Below are positions 15,104-24,517 of a stretch of DNA of 64,000 nucleotides, piece after piece. The notes beneath the pieces were generated by a model that was given only the letters and a program-made list of their open reading frames with translations, was not told the DNA's origin and searched no databases. The stretch spans positions 166,526 through 230,525 of the forward strand of contig JBFWQO010000007.1 in the NCBI GenBank assembly GCA_050249415.1, read 5' to 3'. The stretch's first letter is position 1; each line of letters begins with the position of its first letter. Origin of the DNA: CADEFQ01 sp050249415. GTDB lineage: Bacteria; Pseudomonadota; Gammaproteobacteria; Steroidobacterales; Steroidobacteraceae. The position numbers and the translations under genes are program-made.

Positions 15104-15330
15104 GCGCCGTGCTCCAGGGTCTTCAGCCGTCCGATCATCGCCTCGACGCGGGTGCGCACCTGCTCGTTTTTCTGCACGAGTGCGGCGCGCTCGGTCGCGA
15201 GCAGGTCCTGTCGCTGGCGCAGCGCGCGGTTCTCCTCGCGCAGCCGGCCCACGATCGCGACGAGTTCGTCCACCCGTTTCTCGAGCCGCCGCAGTTCCGT
15301 ATCGACCGGGGGCTTCGTGTTTTCGCTCAT
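15100..15330 (-). CDS. Small coiled-coil protein, TIGR02449 family
   Basis: A 76-residue protein that is almost entirely coiled coil: LRRLEKRVDELVAIVGRLREENRALRQRQDLLATERAALVQKNEQVRTRVEAMIGRLKTLE. It is the usual upstream partner of zapA in gammaproteobacteria and resembles ZapB in size and form. The ATG at 15330 gives MSENTKPPVDTE. A role in division with ZapA is inferred from context only. Confidence 0.85.
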   Translation of the reverse strand: MSENTKPPVDTELRRLEKRVDELVAIVGRLREENRALRQRQDLLATERAALVQKNEQVRTRVEAMIGRLKTLEHGA

Positions 15331-15396
15331 GGATCGACTATGAACTGCACCGCCCGGCGGGTCAATCGCACCGGCGGCTTGAGGCATAATGCGCGC

Positions 15397-15954
15397 ATGA
15401 TCGCGGCCAGCTATGCGGAGTTGCAGCGCATCCTCGGGGATGCGCAGGGGCTCACCGATGCGGCCGAGGCCCACGGTACCCTCGCGGGGGCCCTGTGCGC
15501 CGCCGGCAGTTATCGACTCGACGACTGGCTCGGCGAGATCCTTCCCGACGCTCGTGTCGACACGATGACCCGCGAATCCTGCCGTGCCTATTTCGATGCG
15601 ACGTCGCAGTCGCTCGGCGGCGCCGAAATGTCATTCGAAGTCCTGCTGCCGGGCGATGAACAGCCGATCGACGAGCGCGCCACCGCACTCGGGCAATGGT
15701 GCCAGGGCTTCCTGTACGGGCTCGGCACGAGCGCGATCGACGACGTGACCCGCCTCCCCGGCGAGGTGGGCGAACTCGTCCGCGACCTGTCGGAGATCAC
15801 CCGCATCGGTGTCGACGGCAGCGAGTCGCTCGAAACGAACGAGAGCGCCTACGCCGAGCTCGTCGAGTTCGTGCGGGTCGGCGTGCAGCTGCTGTTCGAG
15901 GAGCTGGCGCCGTACCGGGTGGTGCCGCCGGCGGTCACCGAATCCCTGCATTGA
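15397..15954 (+). CDS. UPF0149/YgfB family protein
   Basis: A 185-residue member of the YgfB/YecA-like UPF0149 family. The N-terminal EAHGTLAGALCAAG and the later LGQWCQGFLYGLG and NESAYAELVEFVRVGVQLLFEEL are the family's conserved helices. YgfB lies next to pepP and the ubiH genes in many gammaproteobacteria, as here. It is divergent from the zapA cluster with a 66-nt gap and 13 nt before pepP. Its molecular role is poorly known. Confidence 0.92.
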   Translation: MIAASYAELQRILGDAQGLTDAAEAHGTLAGALCAAGSYRLDDWLGEILPDARVDTMTRESCRAYFDATSQSLGGAEMSFEVLLPGDEQPIDERATALGQWCQGFLYGLGTSAIDDVTRLPGEVGELVRDLSEITRIGVDGSESLETNESAYAELVEFVRVGVQLLFEELAPYRVVPPAVTESLH

Positions 15955-15967
15955 CGTCCAGGACCGC

Positions 15968-17293
15968 ATGCCCCGGTTGAAAGCCATCCCCCGCGCGGAA
16001 TTCACGCGCCGCCGCCGCCAGCTGATGCGCCAGATGGGACGCGAATCGATCGCGATCGTGCCTGCCGCGCCCGTGCGCCTGCGCAACAACGATGTCGAGT
16101 ACGCCTACCGCCAGGACAGCGATTTTCATTACCTGACCGGGTTCGGCGAGCCGGAGGCGGTTGCGGTCCTCGTCCCGGGCCGGGCGCAGGCGGAGTACGT
16201 CCTGTTCGTTCGGGACCGGGACCCCACGCGCGAAACCTGGGACGGTCACCGTGCGGGGCCCGCCGGCGCGACGCGCGATTTCGACGCCGACGACGCGTTT
16301 CCGATCGGCGACATCGACGAGATCCTGCCGGGACTCCTCGAGAATCGCGAGAAGGTGTACTACGCGATGGGCGTGCGCCCCGACTTCGACCAGCGCGTGG
16401 TCGGCTGGGTGAACGGCTTGCGGGCGCAGGCGAAGCACGGCCGCCATCCGCCGCAGGAAATCGTCGCGCTCGACCATGTGCTGCACGACATGCGACTCTT
16501 CAAGAGCCGTGCCGAACTCGACATGATGCGCGAGGCGGCGCGCATCGGGGCGGGAGCGCACGTGCGCGCGATGCGCGCCTGCGCGCCGGGGCGCCACGAG
16601 TACGAACTGGCGGCCGAGATTGCGCACGAATTCCGCCGCCACAATGCCGAGCATTCCTACCTGCCGATCGTCGGCGGGGGCGACAATGCCTGCATCCTGC
16701 ACTACCGCGAGAACGAGGCGGCGCTGCGCGCCGGCGAGCTGGTGTTGATCGACGCGGGCTGCGAGTACCAGAGCTACGCTTCCGACATTACGCGCACCTT
16801 CCCGGTGAGCGGTCGATACACGCGGGAGCAGCGGGCCGTCTACGACGTCGTGCTCGAGGCCAATCTCGCCGCGATCGCGAAAGTGCGTCCGGGCAATCAC
16901 TGGAACGAGCCGCACGATGCGGCGGTGCGCGTGATCACGCAGGGGCTCGTGCGTCTCGGGCTGCTGAAAGGCCGGGTGCCGACGCTCGAGAAGACGCAGG
17001 CCTACAAGCGCTATTTCATGCACCGCACGGGCCACTGGCTCGGCATGGACGTGCACGACGTCGGCGATTACAAGATCGGCGACGAGTGGCGCGTGCTCGA
17101 GCCCGGCATGGTGTTGACGATCGAACCGGGCATCTACCTGCCCCCGAACGCGCGCGGCGTGCCGAAGCGGCTGCGGGGCATCGGGGTGCGCATCGAGGAC
17201 GACGTGGTCGTGACGAGAAGCGGCTGCGAGGTGCTTACCGACGGCGTGCCGAAGCGTGCCGCGGAGATCGAAGCGCTGATGGAGGCGGCGTGA
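15968..17293 (+). CDS. pepP: Xaa-Pro aminopeptidase P
   Basis: A 441-residue PepP (M24B). The N-terminal creatinase-like domain (RRRQLMRQMGRESIAIVPAAPVRLRNNDVEYAYRQDSDFHYLTGF) precedes a pita-bread catalytic domain. The metal ligands are visible in VLIDAGCEYQSYASDITRTFP (two Asp), HRTGHWLGMDVHDVG (His), LTIEPGIYL (Glu) and RIEDDVVVT (Glu). Its GTGA overlap with the next gene shows translational coupling in ygfB-pepP-ubiH-visC. Confidence 0.97.
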   Translation: MPRLKAIPRAEFTRRRRQLMRQMGRESIAIVPAAPVRLRNNDVEYAYRQDSDFHYLTGFGEPEAVAVLVPGRAQAEYVLFVRDRDPTRETWDGHRAGPAGATRDFDADDAFPIGDIDEILPGLLENREKVYYAMGVRPDFDQRVVGWVNGLRAQAKHGRHPPQEIVALDHVLHDMRLFKSRAELDMMREAARIGAGAHVRAMRACAPGRHEYELAAEIAHEFRRHNAEHSYLPIVGGGDNACILHYRENEAALRAGELVLIDAGCEYQSYASDITRTFPVSGRYTREQRAVYDVVLEANLAAIAKVRPGNHWNEPHDAAVRVITQGLVRLGLLKGRVPTLEKTQAYKRYFMHRTGHWLGMDVHDVGDYKIGDEWRVLEPGMVLTIEPGIYLPPNARGVPKRLRGIGVRIEDDVVVTRSGCEVLTDGVPKRAAEIEALMEAA

Positions 17294-18546
17294 CCGCTCC
17301 GGTGAGGGTCGATGTCGCGATCGTCGGCGGCGGCATGGTGGGCGCGAGCCTCGCCGTCGCACTGCGCGCTACCGGCATCGAGGTGGCGCTGGTCGAGGGC
17401 TTCGCGCCGGACGCCGCGGCGCAGCCGAGCTTCGATGAGCGCACGACCGCCATCGGCAACGGCAGCCGCGCCGTGTTCGAGGGCCTCGGCGTGTGGCCCG
17501 CGATGGCGGCGGACAGCGGCGTGATCCGCGCGATCCATGTGTCCGACGCCGGCCGGTTCGGCTTCGCGCGCCTCGTCGCAGCCGAACTCGGGCTCGAGGC
17601 TTTCGGGTACGTGCTGCCGAACCGCGTCATCGGGCGCGCGCTGTGGGCCGCGCTCGAATCGGCACCGCACCTCACCCCCTTCGTGCCGGCCAGACCGATC
17701 GACGTCGCGGTGTCGCGTGAGGGCGCGGTACTCGACGTCGAGCGCGACGGCGGCGCTCGCACGCGCGTCCATGCCGCGCTGCTCATCGCGGCCGACGGGG
17801 CCCAGTCGATGTTGCGCACCGCGCTCGGCCTGCCCTCGCACGTCGAGGATTACCGGCAGGTCGCGGTGGTCGCCAATGTCGCGGCCGACCGGCGCCATGA
17901 CGGCACCGCGTACGAACGCTTCACCACGGTCGGCCCGCTCGCGCTGCTGCCGCTCGCCGACGGCAGCTATACGGTCGTATGGGCCCTCGCGCCCGCAGCC
18001 GCCGGGCGCGCCCGGGCGCTGCCGGCTGCGGAATTCCTCACCGAACTGCAGCAGCGCTTCGGCTGGCGGGCGGGGCGCTTCGTCCGCCTCGGCGCACGCG
18101 CGGCCTATCCGCTCGCGCTGACGCGCAGCGATGCGACGCACGGCGAGCGGCTCGTCCTGATCGGCAATGCCGCACAGGCGTTGCACCCGGTGGCGGGACA
18201 GGGCTTCAACCTCGGGTTACGCGATGCGGCGACGCTGGCGGAGGAGCTCGCGGCAGCGCACGTGCGTGGTGAGGACCTCGGCAGCGATGCGGTCCTCGCG
18301 CGCTTCGCCGCGGCCCGCAGCGCGGACCGGCGGGGCGTCACACGTTTCACCGACGGTCTCGTGAAGCTCTTCACCGACGATCGCGCGGGCGTCGGGATCG
18401 CGCGCGATCTCGGCCTGCTGCTGTTCGATCTCGCGCCGCCGGCCAAGCAGGTGATGTCGCGCGTCAGCTGGGGGTTTGCCGGGCGGCTGCCGCGCCTCGC
18501 GCGCGGCCTCGGACTCGCGGGCCGCGAGGAGTCGCGCGGACCGTGA
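17290..18546 (+). CDS. ubiH: UbiH-type FAD-dependent ubiquinone hydroxylase
   Basis: A 418-residue class A flavin monooxygenase of the UbiH/UbiF/VisC family. Motifs are DVAIVGGGMVGASLAVAL (FAD ADP-binding), FDERTTAIGNGSRAVFEGLG, LIAADGAQSMLR, and the GD-type motif in the variant form LIGNAAQALHPVAGQGFNLGLRDAATLAEEL. The Asp of the canonical GDAAH is Asn here. The GTG at 17290 overlaps the pepP stop. It is probably the C4 hydroxylase by position in ygfB-pepP-ubiH-visC. Confidence 0.92.
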   Translation: MTAPVRVDVAIVGGGMVGASLAVALRATGIEVALVEGFAPDAAAQPSFDERTTAIGNGSRAVFEGLGVWPAMAADSGVIRAIHVSDAGRFGFARLVAAELGLEAFGYVLPNRVIGRALWAALESAPHLTPFVPARPIDVAVSREGAVLDVERDGGARTRVHAALLIAADGAQSMLRTALGLPSHVEDYRQVAVVANVAADRRHDGTAYERFTTVGPLALLPLADGSYTVVWALAPAAAGRARALPAAEFLTELQQRFGWRAGRFVRLGARAAYPLALTRSDATHGERLVLIGNAAQALHPVAGQGFNLGLRDAATLAEELAAAHVRGEDLGSDAVLARFAAARSADRRGVTRFTDGLVKLFTDDRAGVGIARDLGLLLFDLAPPAKQVMSRVSWGFAGRLPRLARGLGLAGREESRGP

Positions 18547-19772
18547 CGCCGGATTACGACCTTGCTGTCGTCGGAGGCGGGGCCGTGGGCGCCGCGTTCG
18601 CCGCGCTCGCCGTGCGCGAGGCGGGCTATCCGGCGGCGCGCGTGGTCGTGATCGAACGCGAGCGCCCGGCGCCGTGGGTGCCGGGTGATGCGTACGATCT
18701 GCGGGTCGTGGCGCTGTCGCGCGCGAGCACGCGGATCCTCGCGGCGGCGGGGGCGTGGGAGGGAATCGTCGCCGCGCGCGTCAGCCCTTATGAGCGCATG
18801 CGCGTGTGGCACGAGTCGGTGGCCTTCGACAGCGGCGGCGCGCTCGTCTTCGATGCCGCGGAACTCGGCGAGCCGAACCTCGGTTTCATCGTGGAGAGCC
18901 GGCTCATCCAGTCGGCGCTGCTCGCCTCGCTCGAGGCGAGCGGGGTCGCGATCCTGCCCGGCGCGCTCGCAGCGCTGTCGCTCGCCCCGGAGCTCGCGGC
19001 GGTCGATATCGGCGGCCGGCGCATCACGGCGCGCCTCGTCGTCGGTGCCGACGGCGGGCGTTCGCGCGTGCGCGAGCTCGCCGGGCTCGCCGTGAGTTCG
19101 CGCGATTTCGAACAACAGGCGATCGTCGCGAACGTGGCGACGGCGCGGGCGCACGAGGCCACCGCATGGCAGCGTTTCCTCGGCTACGGCACGCTCGCTT
19201 TTCTGCCGCTCGCGAACGGCCAGTGCTCGATCGTCTGGTCGGTCGGCAACGAGCGCGCGGCGGCGCTGCGCACGCTCGATGTGCCGGCGTTCGAGCGCGA
19301 GTTGACGCAGGCGCTGGACGGAGCGCTCGGCGAGGTGCGGCTCGCGAGTTCGAGGGTGGCGATCCCGCTCGTGGCGACGCGCGCGCAGCACTACGTGCGA
19401 GAGCGCTGTGCGCTGATCGGCGATGCGGCCCACACCGTGCACCCGCTGGCGGGCCAGGGTGTCAATCTCGGCTTCCTGGATGCGGCAACCCTCGCCGAAG
19501 AACTCGCTGCCGCGCGAGCCGAGGGCGAGGACCCGGGTGCGCTGCGTGCCCTGCGCCGCTACGAGCGCCGCCGTCGCCCGGAGAATGAGTGGATGTCACG
19601 CGCGATGGGTGGCTTCAACGACTGGCTCGCGCTCGGGCATGGACCCATGGCCGGGGTCGCGCGTCGCGGGCTCGGGATCGTGAATCGCATGGGGCCGGTC
19701 AAGCGTCTCTTCGCGATGCGCGCCCTCGGCATCGCCGGCGAGCGGCCTGCGGCGGCGCGTGGCCTCAGGTGA
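18543..19772 (+). CDS. VisC/UbiI-type FAD-dependent hydroxylase
   Basis: A 409-residue second member of the family, starting at a GTG that overlaps the ubiH stop (GTGA). Motifs are DLAVVGGGAVGAAFAALAV, YDLRVVALSRASTRILAAAGAW, LVVGADGGRSRVRELAG and ALIGDAAHTVHPLAGQGVNLGFLDAATLAEEL with the canonical GDAAH. By position it is the visC/ubiI-type (C5) enzyme. Together with coq7 (C6) this gives three ring-hydroxylation enzymes. Confidence 0.92.
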   Translation: MTPDYDLAVVGGGAVGAAFAALAVREAGYPAARVVVIERERPAPWVPGDAYDLRVVALSRASTRILAAAGAWEGIVAARVSPYERMRVWHESVAFDSGGALVFDAAELGEPNLGFIVESRLIQSALLASLEASGVAILPGALAALSLAPELAAVDIGGRRITARLVVGADGGRSRVRELAGLAVSSRDFEQQAIVANVATARAHEATAWQRFLGYGTLAFLPLANGQCSIVWSVGNERAAALRTLDVPAFERELTQALDGALGEVRLASSRVAIPLVATRAQHYVRERCALIGDAAHTVHPLAGQGVNLGFLDAATLAEELAAARAEGEDPGALRALRRYERRRRPENEWMSRAMGGFNDWLALGHGPMAGVARRGLGIVNRMGPVKRLFAMRALGIAGERPAAARGLR

Positions 19773-20112
19773 GGGCGATGCGGTCGATCTTCGCCGCGCA
19801 GATGAAGTCGTTCTCCGACAGCCCCGCGATCGCGTGGGTCGTGAAAGCGACGCGGCAATAGTTGTAGCCGACCTCGAGATCGGGGTGGTGATCCTCGATG
19901 TTGGCGATGTGCGCGAGCGCGTTGACGAAGCTCATCGTGCGATGGAAATCGCGGAACGCGAAGGCGCGGCGGATCGATTTCGCGTCGGGCGCGAGCTGCC
20001 AGTCCGCGTGCAGGCCCGATTGCAGTCGCTCGGCTTCCGCGCGCGCGAGCGGCGCGACGCCGCCCTCGCAGGGCACGCACTTGCGACCTGCGAGATCCGC
20101 GGTAGCGCTCAT
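19765..20112 (-). CDS. 4a-hydroxytetrahydrobiopterin dehydratase (PCD/DCoH)
   Basis: A 115-residue pterin-4a-carbinolamine dehydratase. The active-site block IANIEDHHPDLEVGYNYCRVAFTTHAIAGLSENDF carries the two adjacent His, the second catalytic His and the Asp in the family spacing. It recycles pterin cofactor after aromatic amino-acid hydroxylation, but no hydroxylase gene is nearby. It overlaps visC by 8 nt at the 3' end (convergent) and ispG by 4 nt at its start. Confidence 0.95.
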   Translation of the reverse strand: MSATADLAGRKCVPCEGGVAPLARAEAERLQSGLHADWQLAPDAKSIRRAFAFRDFHRTMSFVNALAHIANIEDHHPDLEVGYNYCRVAFTTHAIAGLSENDFICAAKIDRIALT

Positions 20113-21338
20113 GCCGCGCTCCGGCGCGCAAAGCGGCGCTCCACGTAGCGCTCGACGAGTTCCTGGAATTCCTCCGCGATCCGCTCGCCTTTCAAAGTGA
20201 CGGTCTTCTCGCCGTCCTCATACACGGGCGCGACCGGCCGCTCGCCGGTGCCCGGCAGGCTGATGCCGATGCTCGCGTGCTTGCTCTCGCCGGGACCGTT
20301 CACGACACAGCCCATCACGGCGACCGTCATGTCCTCGACGCCCTCGTAGTGCTGCTGCCATTCGGGCATGCGGCGGCGGATGTGCGCCTCGATCGATTGC
20401 GCGAGCTGCTGGAAGTAGGTGCTGGTCGTGCGCCCGCAGCCCGGACAGGCGACGACCATCGGCATGAATGCGCGCAGGCCGAGCGACTGCAGGATTTCCT
20501 GCGCGACGATCACTTCGCGCGTGCGATCGCCCCCGGGCTCGGGCGTGAGCGAGATGCGTATCGTGTCGCCGATGCCCTCCTGCAGCAGCACCGCCAGCGC
20601 GGCGGTCGAGGCGACGATGCCCTTCGATCCCATACCCGCTTCGGTGAGCCCGAGGTGCAGCGGATAGCGGCAGCGCGCGGCCATGTCGCGGTACACCGCG
20701 ATCAGGTCCTGCACACCACTCACCTTGGCCGACAGCACGATCCGCTCGGCAGGCAGCCCGAGTTCGCGCGCGCGCTCGGCACTCGCCACCGCCGAAGTGA
20801 CGATCGCGTCGCGCATCACGTCCTGCGCGGAGCGCGGCGCCTGCGCGCGCGAATTCTCGTCCATCAGCCGTGTCAGCAGGTCCTGGTCGAGGCTGCCCCA
20901 GTTCACGCCGATCCGGACGGGCCTGCCGTATCGACAGGCGACTTCGATCATCTCCGCGAACTGCGGGTCGCGCTTGCTGCCGCGGCCGACGTTGCCCGGA
21001 TTGATGCGGTACTTGGCGAGCGCCTCGGCGCACGCCGGGTGCTCGCGCAGCAGCTTGTGGCCGTTGAAGTGGAAGTCGCCGATCAGCGGCACCGCGACGC
21101 CCATCTGGTCGAGCCGCGCACGCACGCGCGGCACGGCCGCCGCGGCCGCGTCGGAATTGACCGTGATGCGCACGAGTTCGGACCCCGCCCGGGCGAGCGC
21201 CCTGACCTGCTGCGCCGTGGCCTCGGCATCGGCCGTATCGGTATTGGTCATCGACTGCACGACGATCGGGCGCTCGCCGCCGATCACGACGGGGCCGACA
21301 CGGACGGGCAGGGTGGGGCGACGGGGGTGGGCAGACAT
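20109..21338 (-). CDS. ispG: 4-hydroxy-3-methylbut-2-enyl-diphosphate synthase
   Basis: A 409-residue IspG (GcpE) of the MEP isoprenoid pathway. The N-terminal TIM barrel has VVQSMTNTDTADAEATAQQV, PLIGDFHFNGHKLL, YRINPGNVGRGSKRD and VRIGVNWGSLDQ. The C-terminal 4Fe-4S domain has VACPGCGRTTSTYF and VMGCVVNGPGES, which supply the three Cys ligands, plus the Glu in the NGPGE motif. The ATG at 21338 gives MSAHPRRPTLPVRVG. It is divergent from the riboswitch. Confidence 0.97.
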   Translation of the reverse strand: MSAHPRRPTLPVRVGPVVIGGERPIVVQSMTNTDTADAEATAQQVRALARAGSELVRITVNSDAAAAAVPRVRARLDQMGVAVPLIGDFHFNGHKLLREHPACAEALAKYRINPGNVGRGSKRDPQFAEMIEVACRYGRPVRIGVNWGSLDQDLLTRLMDENSRAQAPRSAQDVMRDAIVTSAVASAERARELGLPAERIVLSAKVSGVQDLIAVYRDMAARCRYPLHLGLTEAGMGSKGIVASTAALAVLLQEGIGDTIRISLTPEPGGDRTREVIVAQEILQSLGLRAFMPMVVACPGCGRTTSTYFQQLAQSIEAHIRRRMPEWQQHYEGVEDMTVAVMGCVVNGPGESKHASIGISLPGTGERPVAPVYEDGEKTVTLKGERIAEEFQELVERYVERRFARRSAA

Positions 21339-21396
21339 ATCGGTGATTCTAGTCCCTGCGCCGGCTGGTATCATGTCGTCGCCCGCCGCTACGCAA

Positions 21397-21597
21397 GACT
21401 GACCGGAGAGATCCTTCGCCCGCGGGGCAAGGACGCCGAAGGCGCAAGTTCCGCCCGGAAACGCTCAGGCAAAAGTACGGCAGATCCGAGGCGGGCTCTG
21501 GAGAGCGGTGGGCCCGGCCCACCCACCGAAGGGGTGCGGCAGGTCCCGGTGGACCCGCCCGATCTCTCAGGTCACAGGACAGAGGGGCGGTGGAAGC
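21397..21597 (+). promoter_or_regulatory. Tandem glycine riboswitch
   Basis: Two glycine aptamers lie in series before gcvT. Aptamer 1 (about 21397-21478) reads GACCGGAGAGA, CGCCGAAGGCGCAA and CTCAGGCAAAAG. Aptamer 2 (about 21497-21597) reads CTCTGGAGAGC, CACCGAAGGGGTG and CTCTCAGGTCACAGGACAGAGGGG. These are the conserved aptamer cores of the gcvT motif. Glycine binding turns on the cleavage operon that follows directly. Confidence 0.95.
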
Positions 21598-21605
21598 GAA
21601 CCCGC

Positions 21606-22709
21606 ATGGGACGACGAACACCGCTCTATGACTTGCACGTGCGCCTCAATGCCCGGATGGTCGACTTCGGGGGCTGGGACATGCCGGTGCACTACGGCTC
21701 GCAGATCGACGAGCACCATGCCGTGCGCCGCGCCGCGGGCATCTTCGACGTGTCGCACATGGGCGTCGTCGACCTCGAGGGCGATCGCGTGCGCGCCTTC
21801 CTCGCGCACCTCGTCGCGAACGATGTCGGCAAGCTGAAAGTTCCAGGCAAGGCCCTGTACACCTGCCTGCTGAACGACGCGGGCGGCGTACTCGACGACC
21901 TGATCATCTATTACCTGTCCGAGCGCTTCTTCCGGGTCGTCGTCAACGCCGGGCGGCGTGACGCGGACCTCGAGTGGATCCGCGCGCAGGCGGCGCCGTT
22001 CGGCGTCGCCGTCACCGAGCGCACCGACCTCGCCATGGTCGCGGTGCAGGGCCCCGCTGCCCGCAGCCTCGTCGAGGGGCTCCTGCCCCCGGCCCCGGAT
22101 GACCCGGGCGCGCGCGCGGCCGTCATGGCGCTCGCGCCCTTCAGTGGTCGCGCGATCGGTCCGTGGTTCGTGGCCCGCACCGGCTATACCGGCGAGGACG
22201 GTTTCGAGATCGTGCTGCCCACCGCCCTGGCGGAGCCGTTGTGGGTCGCGCTGAATGCGCGGGGCGTGAGCTCCTGCGGCCTCGGCGCGCGCGATACGCT
22301 GCGGCTCGAGGCGGGCATGAACCTGTACGGCAACGACATGGGCGAGGCCACGAATCCGCTCGAATCGGGCCTCGCCTGGACCGTGGCGTTCGAGCCCGCG
22401 AGCCGCGATTTCGTGGGCCGCGCGGCGCTCGAGGCGATCCGTGCCCGCGGGGGCCTGCAGGCACTCGTCGGGCTCGTGCTCGAGGAGCGTGGCGTGCTGC
22501 GCAGCCACCAGAAAGTGATCGTGCCCGGTGTCGGCGAGGGTGAGGTGACGAGCGGCACTTTTTCGCCGACCCTCGAGAAATCGATCGCACTCGCGCGGGT
22601 GCCGGCGGGCACCGGCGAGCGCGTGCAGGTCGACATCCGCGGCAAGCGGCTCGCGGCGCGCGTCGTCAAGCCGCCGTTCGTCCGCCACGGCCAAATCCTC
22701 GTTTCCTGA
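21606..22709 (+). CDS. gcvT: Aminomethyltransferase (glycine cleavage T protein)
   Basis: A 367-residue T protein that transfers the methylene group from H-protein to THF. Motifs are RMVDFGGWDMPVHYGS, AGIFDVSHMGVVDLEG, ARTGYTGEDGFEIVLP, CGLGARDTLRLEAGMNLYGNDM and VTSGTFSPTLEKSIALARVP. The ATG at 21606 follows the riboswitch. It is the first gene of gcvT-gcvH-gcvPA-gcvPB, with short gaps of 13, 10 and 15 nt. Confidence 0.97.
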   Translation: MGRRTPLYDLHVRLNARMVDFGGWDMPVHYGSQIDEHHAVRRAAGIFDVSHMGVVDLEGDRVRAFLAHLVANDVGKLKVPGKALYTCLLNDAGGVLDDLIIYYLSERFFRVVVNAGRRDADLEWIRAQAAPFGVAVTERTDLAMVAVQGPAARSLVEGLLPPAPDDPGARAAVMALAPFSGRAIGPWFVARTGYTGEDGFEIVLPTALAEPLWVALNARGVSSCGLGARDTLRLEAGMNLYGNDMGEATNPLESGLAWTVAFEPASRDFVGRAALEAIRARGGLQALVGLVLEERGVLRSHQKVIVPGVGEGEVTSGTFSPTLEKSIALARVPAGTGERVQVDIRGKRLAARVVKPPFVRHGQILVS

Positions 22710-22722
22710 CCGGAGAGATTCC

Positions 22723-23118
22723 ATGAGCCAGATTCCCGCAGACCTCAGGTTCGCCCGGAGCCACGAGTGGGTGAAACCCCTCGCCGACGGCACGGTCGAA
22801 ATCGGCATCAGCGATCATGCGCAAGCGGCACTGGGTGATCTCGTGTTCGTCGAGGTGCCGAGCGTCGGCCGCACGCTCGCGGCGGGTGAGGCCTGCGCGG
22901 TGGTCGAATCGGTCAAGGCGGCGTCCGACGTGTACAGCCCGATCGCCGGCACGGTGGTCGCCGCCAACGGCGAACTCGCGACCACGCCCGAACTGATCAA
23001 CCAGGACCCGTACGGCGGCGGCTGGATGATCCGGCTGCAGCCCGTCGATGCGGCGGCCGTCGACGCGCTTCAGACCGCGACCGACTACGAAGCGCAGTTG
23101 CAGGCCGAAGGCGCATAG
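22723..23118 (+). CDS. gcvH: Glycine cleavage H protein
   Basis: A 131-residue lipoyl carrier protein. Visible are RFARSHEWVKPLADGTVEIGISDHAQAALGDLVFVEVPSVG and the lipoylation site region GEACAVVESVKAASDVYSPIAGTVV, in which Lys of ESVKAAS carries the lipoyl group. It shuttles the aminomethyl group between P and T proteins. An AGAG-type Shine-Dalgarno lies 8 nt upstream. Confidence 0.97.
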   Translation: MSQIPADLRFARSHEWVKPLADGTVEIGISDHAQAALGDLVFVEVPSVGRTLAAGEACAVVESVKAASDVYSPIAGTVVAANGELATTPELINQDPYGGGWMIRLQPVDAAAVDALQTATDYEAQLQAEGA

Positions 23119-23128
23119 GGGAGAGGCC

Positions 23129-24502
23129 ATGCCGTTCATTCCGCACACCGACGACGATGTCCGCGACATGCTCGCGGCGATCGGCGCGCCGTCGATCGAG
23201 GCGCTGTTCGACGAGATCCCGCGCGAACTGCGCACGCAGGCACTCGCCGGGGTTCCGGCGGGACTCTCCGAACTCGAGGTCGGGCGCCTGATGAGCGAGC
23301 GCGCGGCGCAGGATGGCCGGCCGCTGTCGTTCCTCGGTGCGGGCGCCTATGAACACCACATCCCGTCCGCCGTGTGGGCCATCGTCACGCGCGGGGAGAT
23401 CTACAGCGCCTACACGCCCTACCAGGCCGAGGCGAGCCAGGGCACGCTGCAGGCGATCTACGAGTACCAGACGATGATGGCGTCGCTCACCGGCATGCAG
23501 GTGTCGAATGCGACGCTGTACGACGGCGCCTCGGCGCTCGCGGAAGCGGCGCTGATGGCGGTGCGCGCCCACCGCAAATCGAAGTCACTGCGCCTGCTCG
23601 TGCCGACGAACGTCCATCCGCACTACCGCAAGGTCGCGGTCGCGACCGCGAGCCAGCAGGACCTGCGCTTCGATCCGGTGCCGTATGTGCGCGAGACGGG
23701 GCGCGTGGACCTCGCCGCGCTCGCGCCCTTCGCGGGCGAGGACATCACGGCGCTCGTGATCCAGCAGCCCAACTTCTTCGGCGCGCTCGAAGACGTCGAT
23801 GCGCTCACCGACTGGGCGCACGCGCAGGGCGCGCTCGTGATCGCGGTCGTGAACCCGACCTCGCTCGCGCTGCTGAAGCCGCCGGGCGAGTGGGGCGGGA
23901 AGGGTGCCGACATCGTGGTCGGCGAGGGCCAGCCGCTCGGCGTGCCGCTCTCATCCGGCGGGCCGTACTTCGGCTTCATGACGACGCGCATGGAGTACGT
24001 GCGCCAGATGCCGGGCCGCATCGTCGGCCGCACCGTCGACCTCGACGGCCGCGAGGGTTTCGCGCTCACGCTGCAGGCGCGCGAGCAGCACATCCGGCGC
24101 GGCAAGGCGACTTCGAACATCTGCACGAACCAGGGCCTCCTGATGACGGCGGCGACCATCTACCTCTCGATCATGGGGCCCGAGGGGCTCGAGCGTGTCG
24201 CCGCGCAGTCGGCGGCGCGGACCCGCGAACTCGTCGCCGCGCTAGCGCGCGTCAAGGGCGTGCGCCGCTGCTTCGAGGGCGCGCATTTCCACGAGGCGGT
24301 GCTGCTGCTCGATCGGCCGGTCGCGGGCGTGCTGCGCGAGCTCGCGGGCCGCGGGATCCTCGGCGGCTACGATCTGTCGCCGCACTACCCGGAACTCGGT
24401 CCGGCGCTGCTCGTCTGTGCGACCGAGACGCGCACCGGCGCGGACATCGAACGCTACGCCACCGCACTGACCGAAGCGCTGCGCGCCACGCGTGCCGCCT
24501 GA
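23129..24502 (+). CDS. gcvPA: Glycine dehydrogenase (decarboxylating), subunit 1
   Basis: A 457-residue N-terminal half of the split P protein. It has FIPHTDDDVRDMLAAIG, FLGAGAYEHHIPSAVW, YTPYQAEASQGTLQAIYEYQTMMASLTGM, NASLYDG-type (NATLYDGASALAEAALMA) and GEGQPLGVPLSSGGPYFGF. The P protein is split here as in archaea and many bacteria, unlike the fused E. coli GcvP. The Lys for PLP lies in the other subunit. Confidence 0.96.
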   Translation: MPFIPHTDDDVRDMLAAIGAPSIEALFDEIPRELRTQALAGVPAGLSELEVGRLMSERAAQDGRPLSFLGAGAYEHHIPSAVWAIVTRGEIYSAYTPYQAEASQGTLQAIYEYQTMMASLTGMQVSNATLYDGASALAEAALMAVRAHRKSKSLRLLVPTNVHPHYRKVAVATASQQDLRFDPVPYVRETGRVDLAALAPFAGEDITALVIQQPNFFGALEDVDALTDWAHAQGALVIAVVNPTSLALLKPPGEWGGKGADIVVGEGQPLGVPLSSGGPYFGFMTTRMEYVRQMPGRIVGRTVDLDGREGFALTLQAREQHIRRGKATSNICTNQGLLMTAATIYLSIMGPEGLERVAAQSAARTRELVAALARVKGVRRCFEGAHFHEAVLLLDRPVAGVLRELAGRGILGGYDLSPHYPELGPALLVCATETRTGADIERYATALTEALRATRAA

Positions 24503-24517
24503 CCGAGGATTGCGACC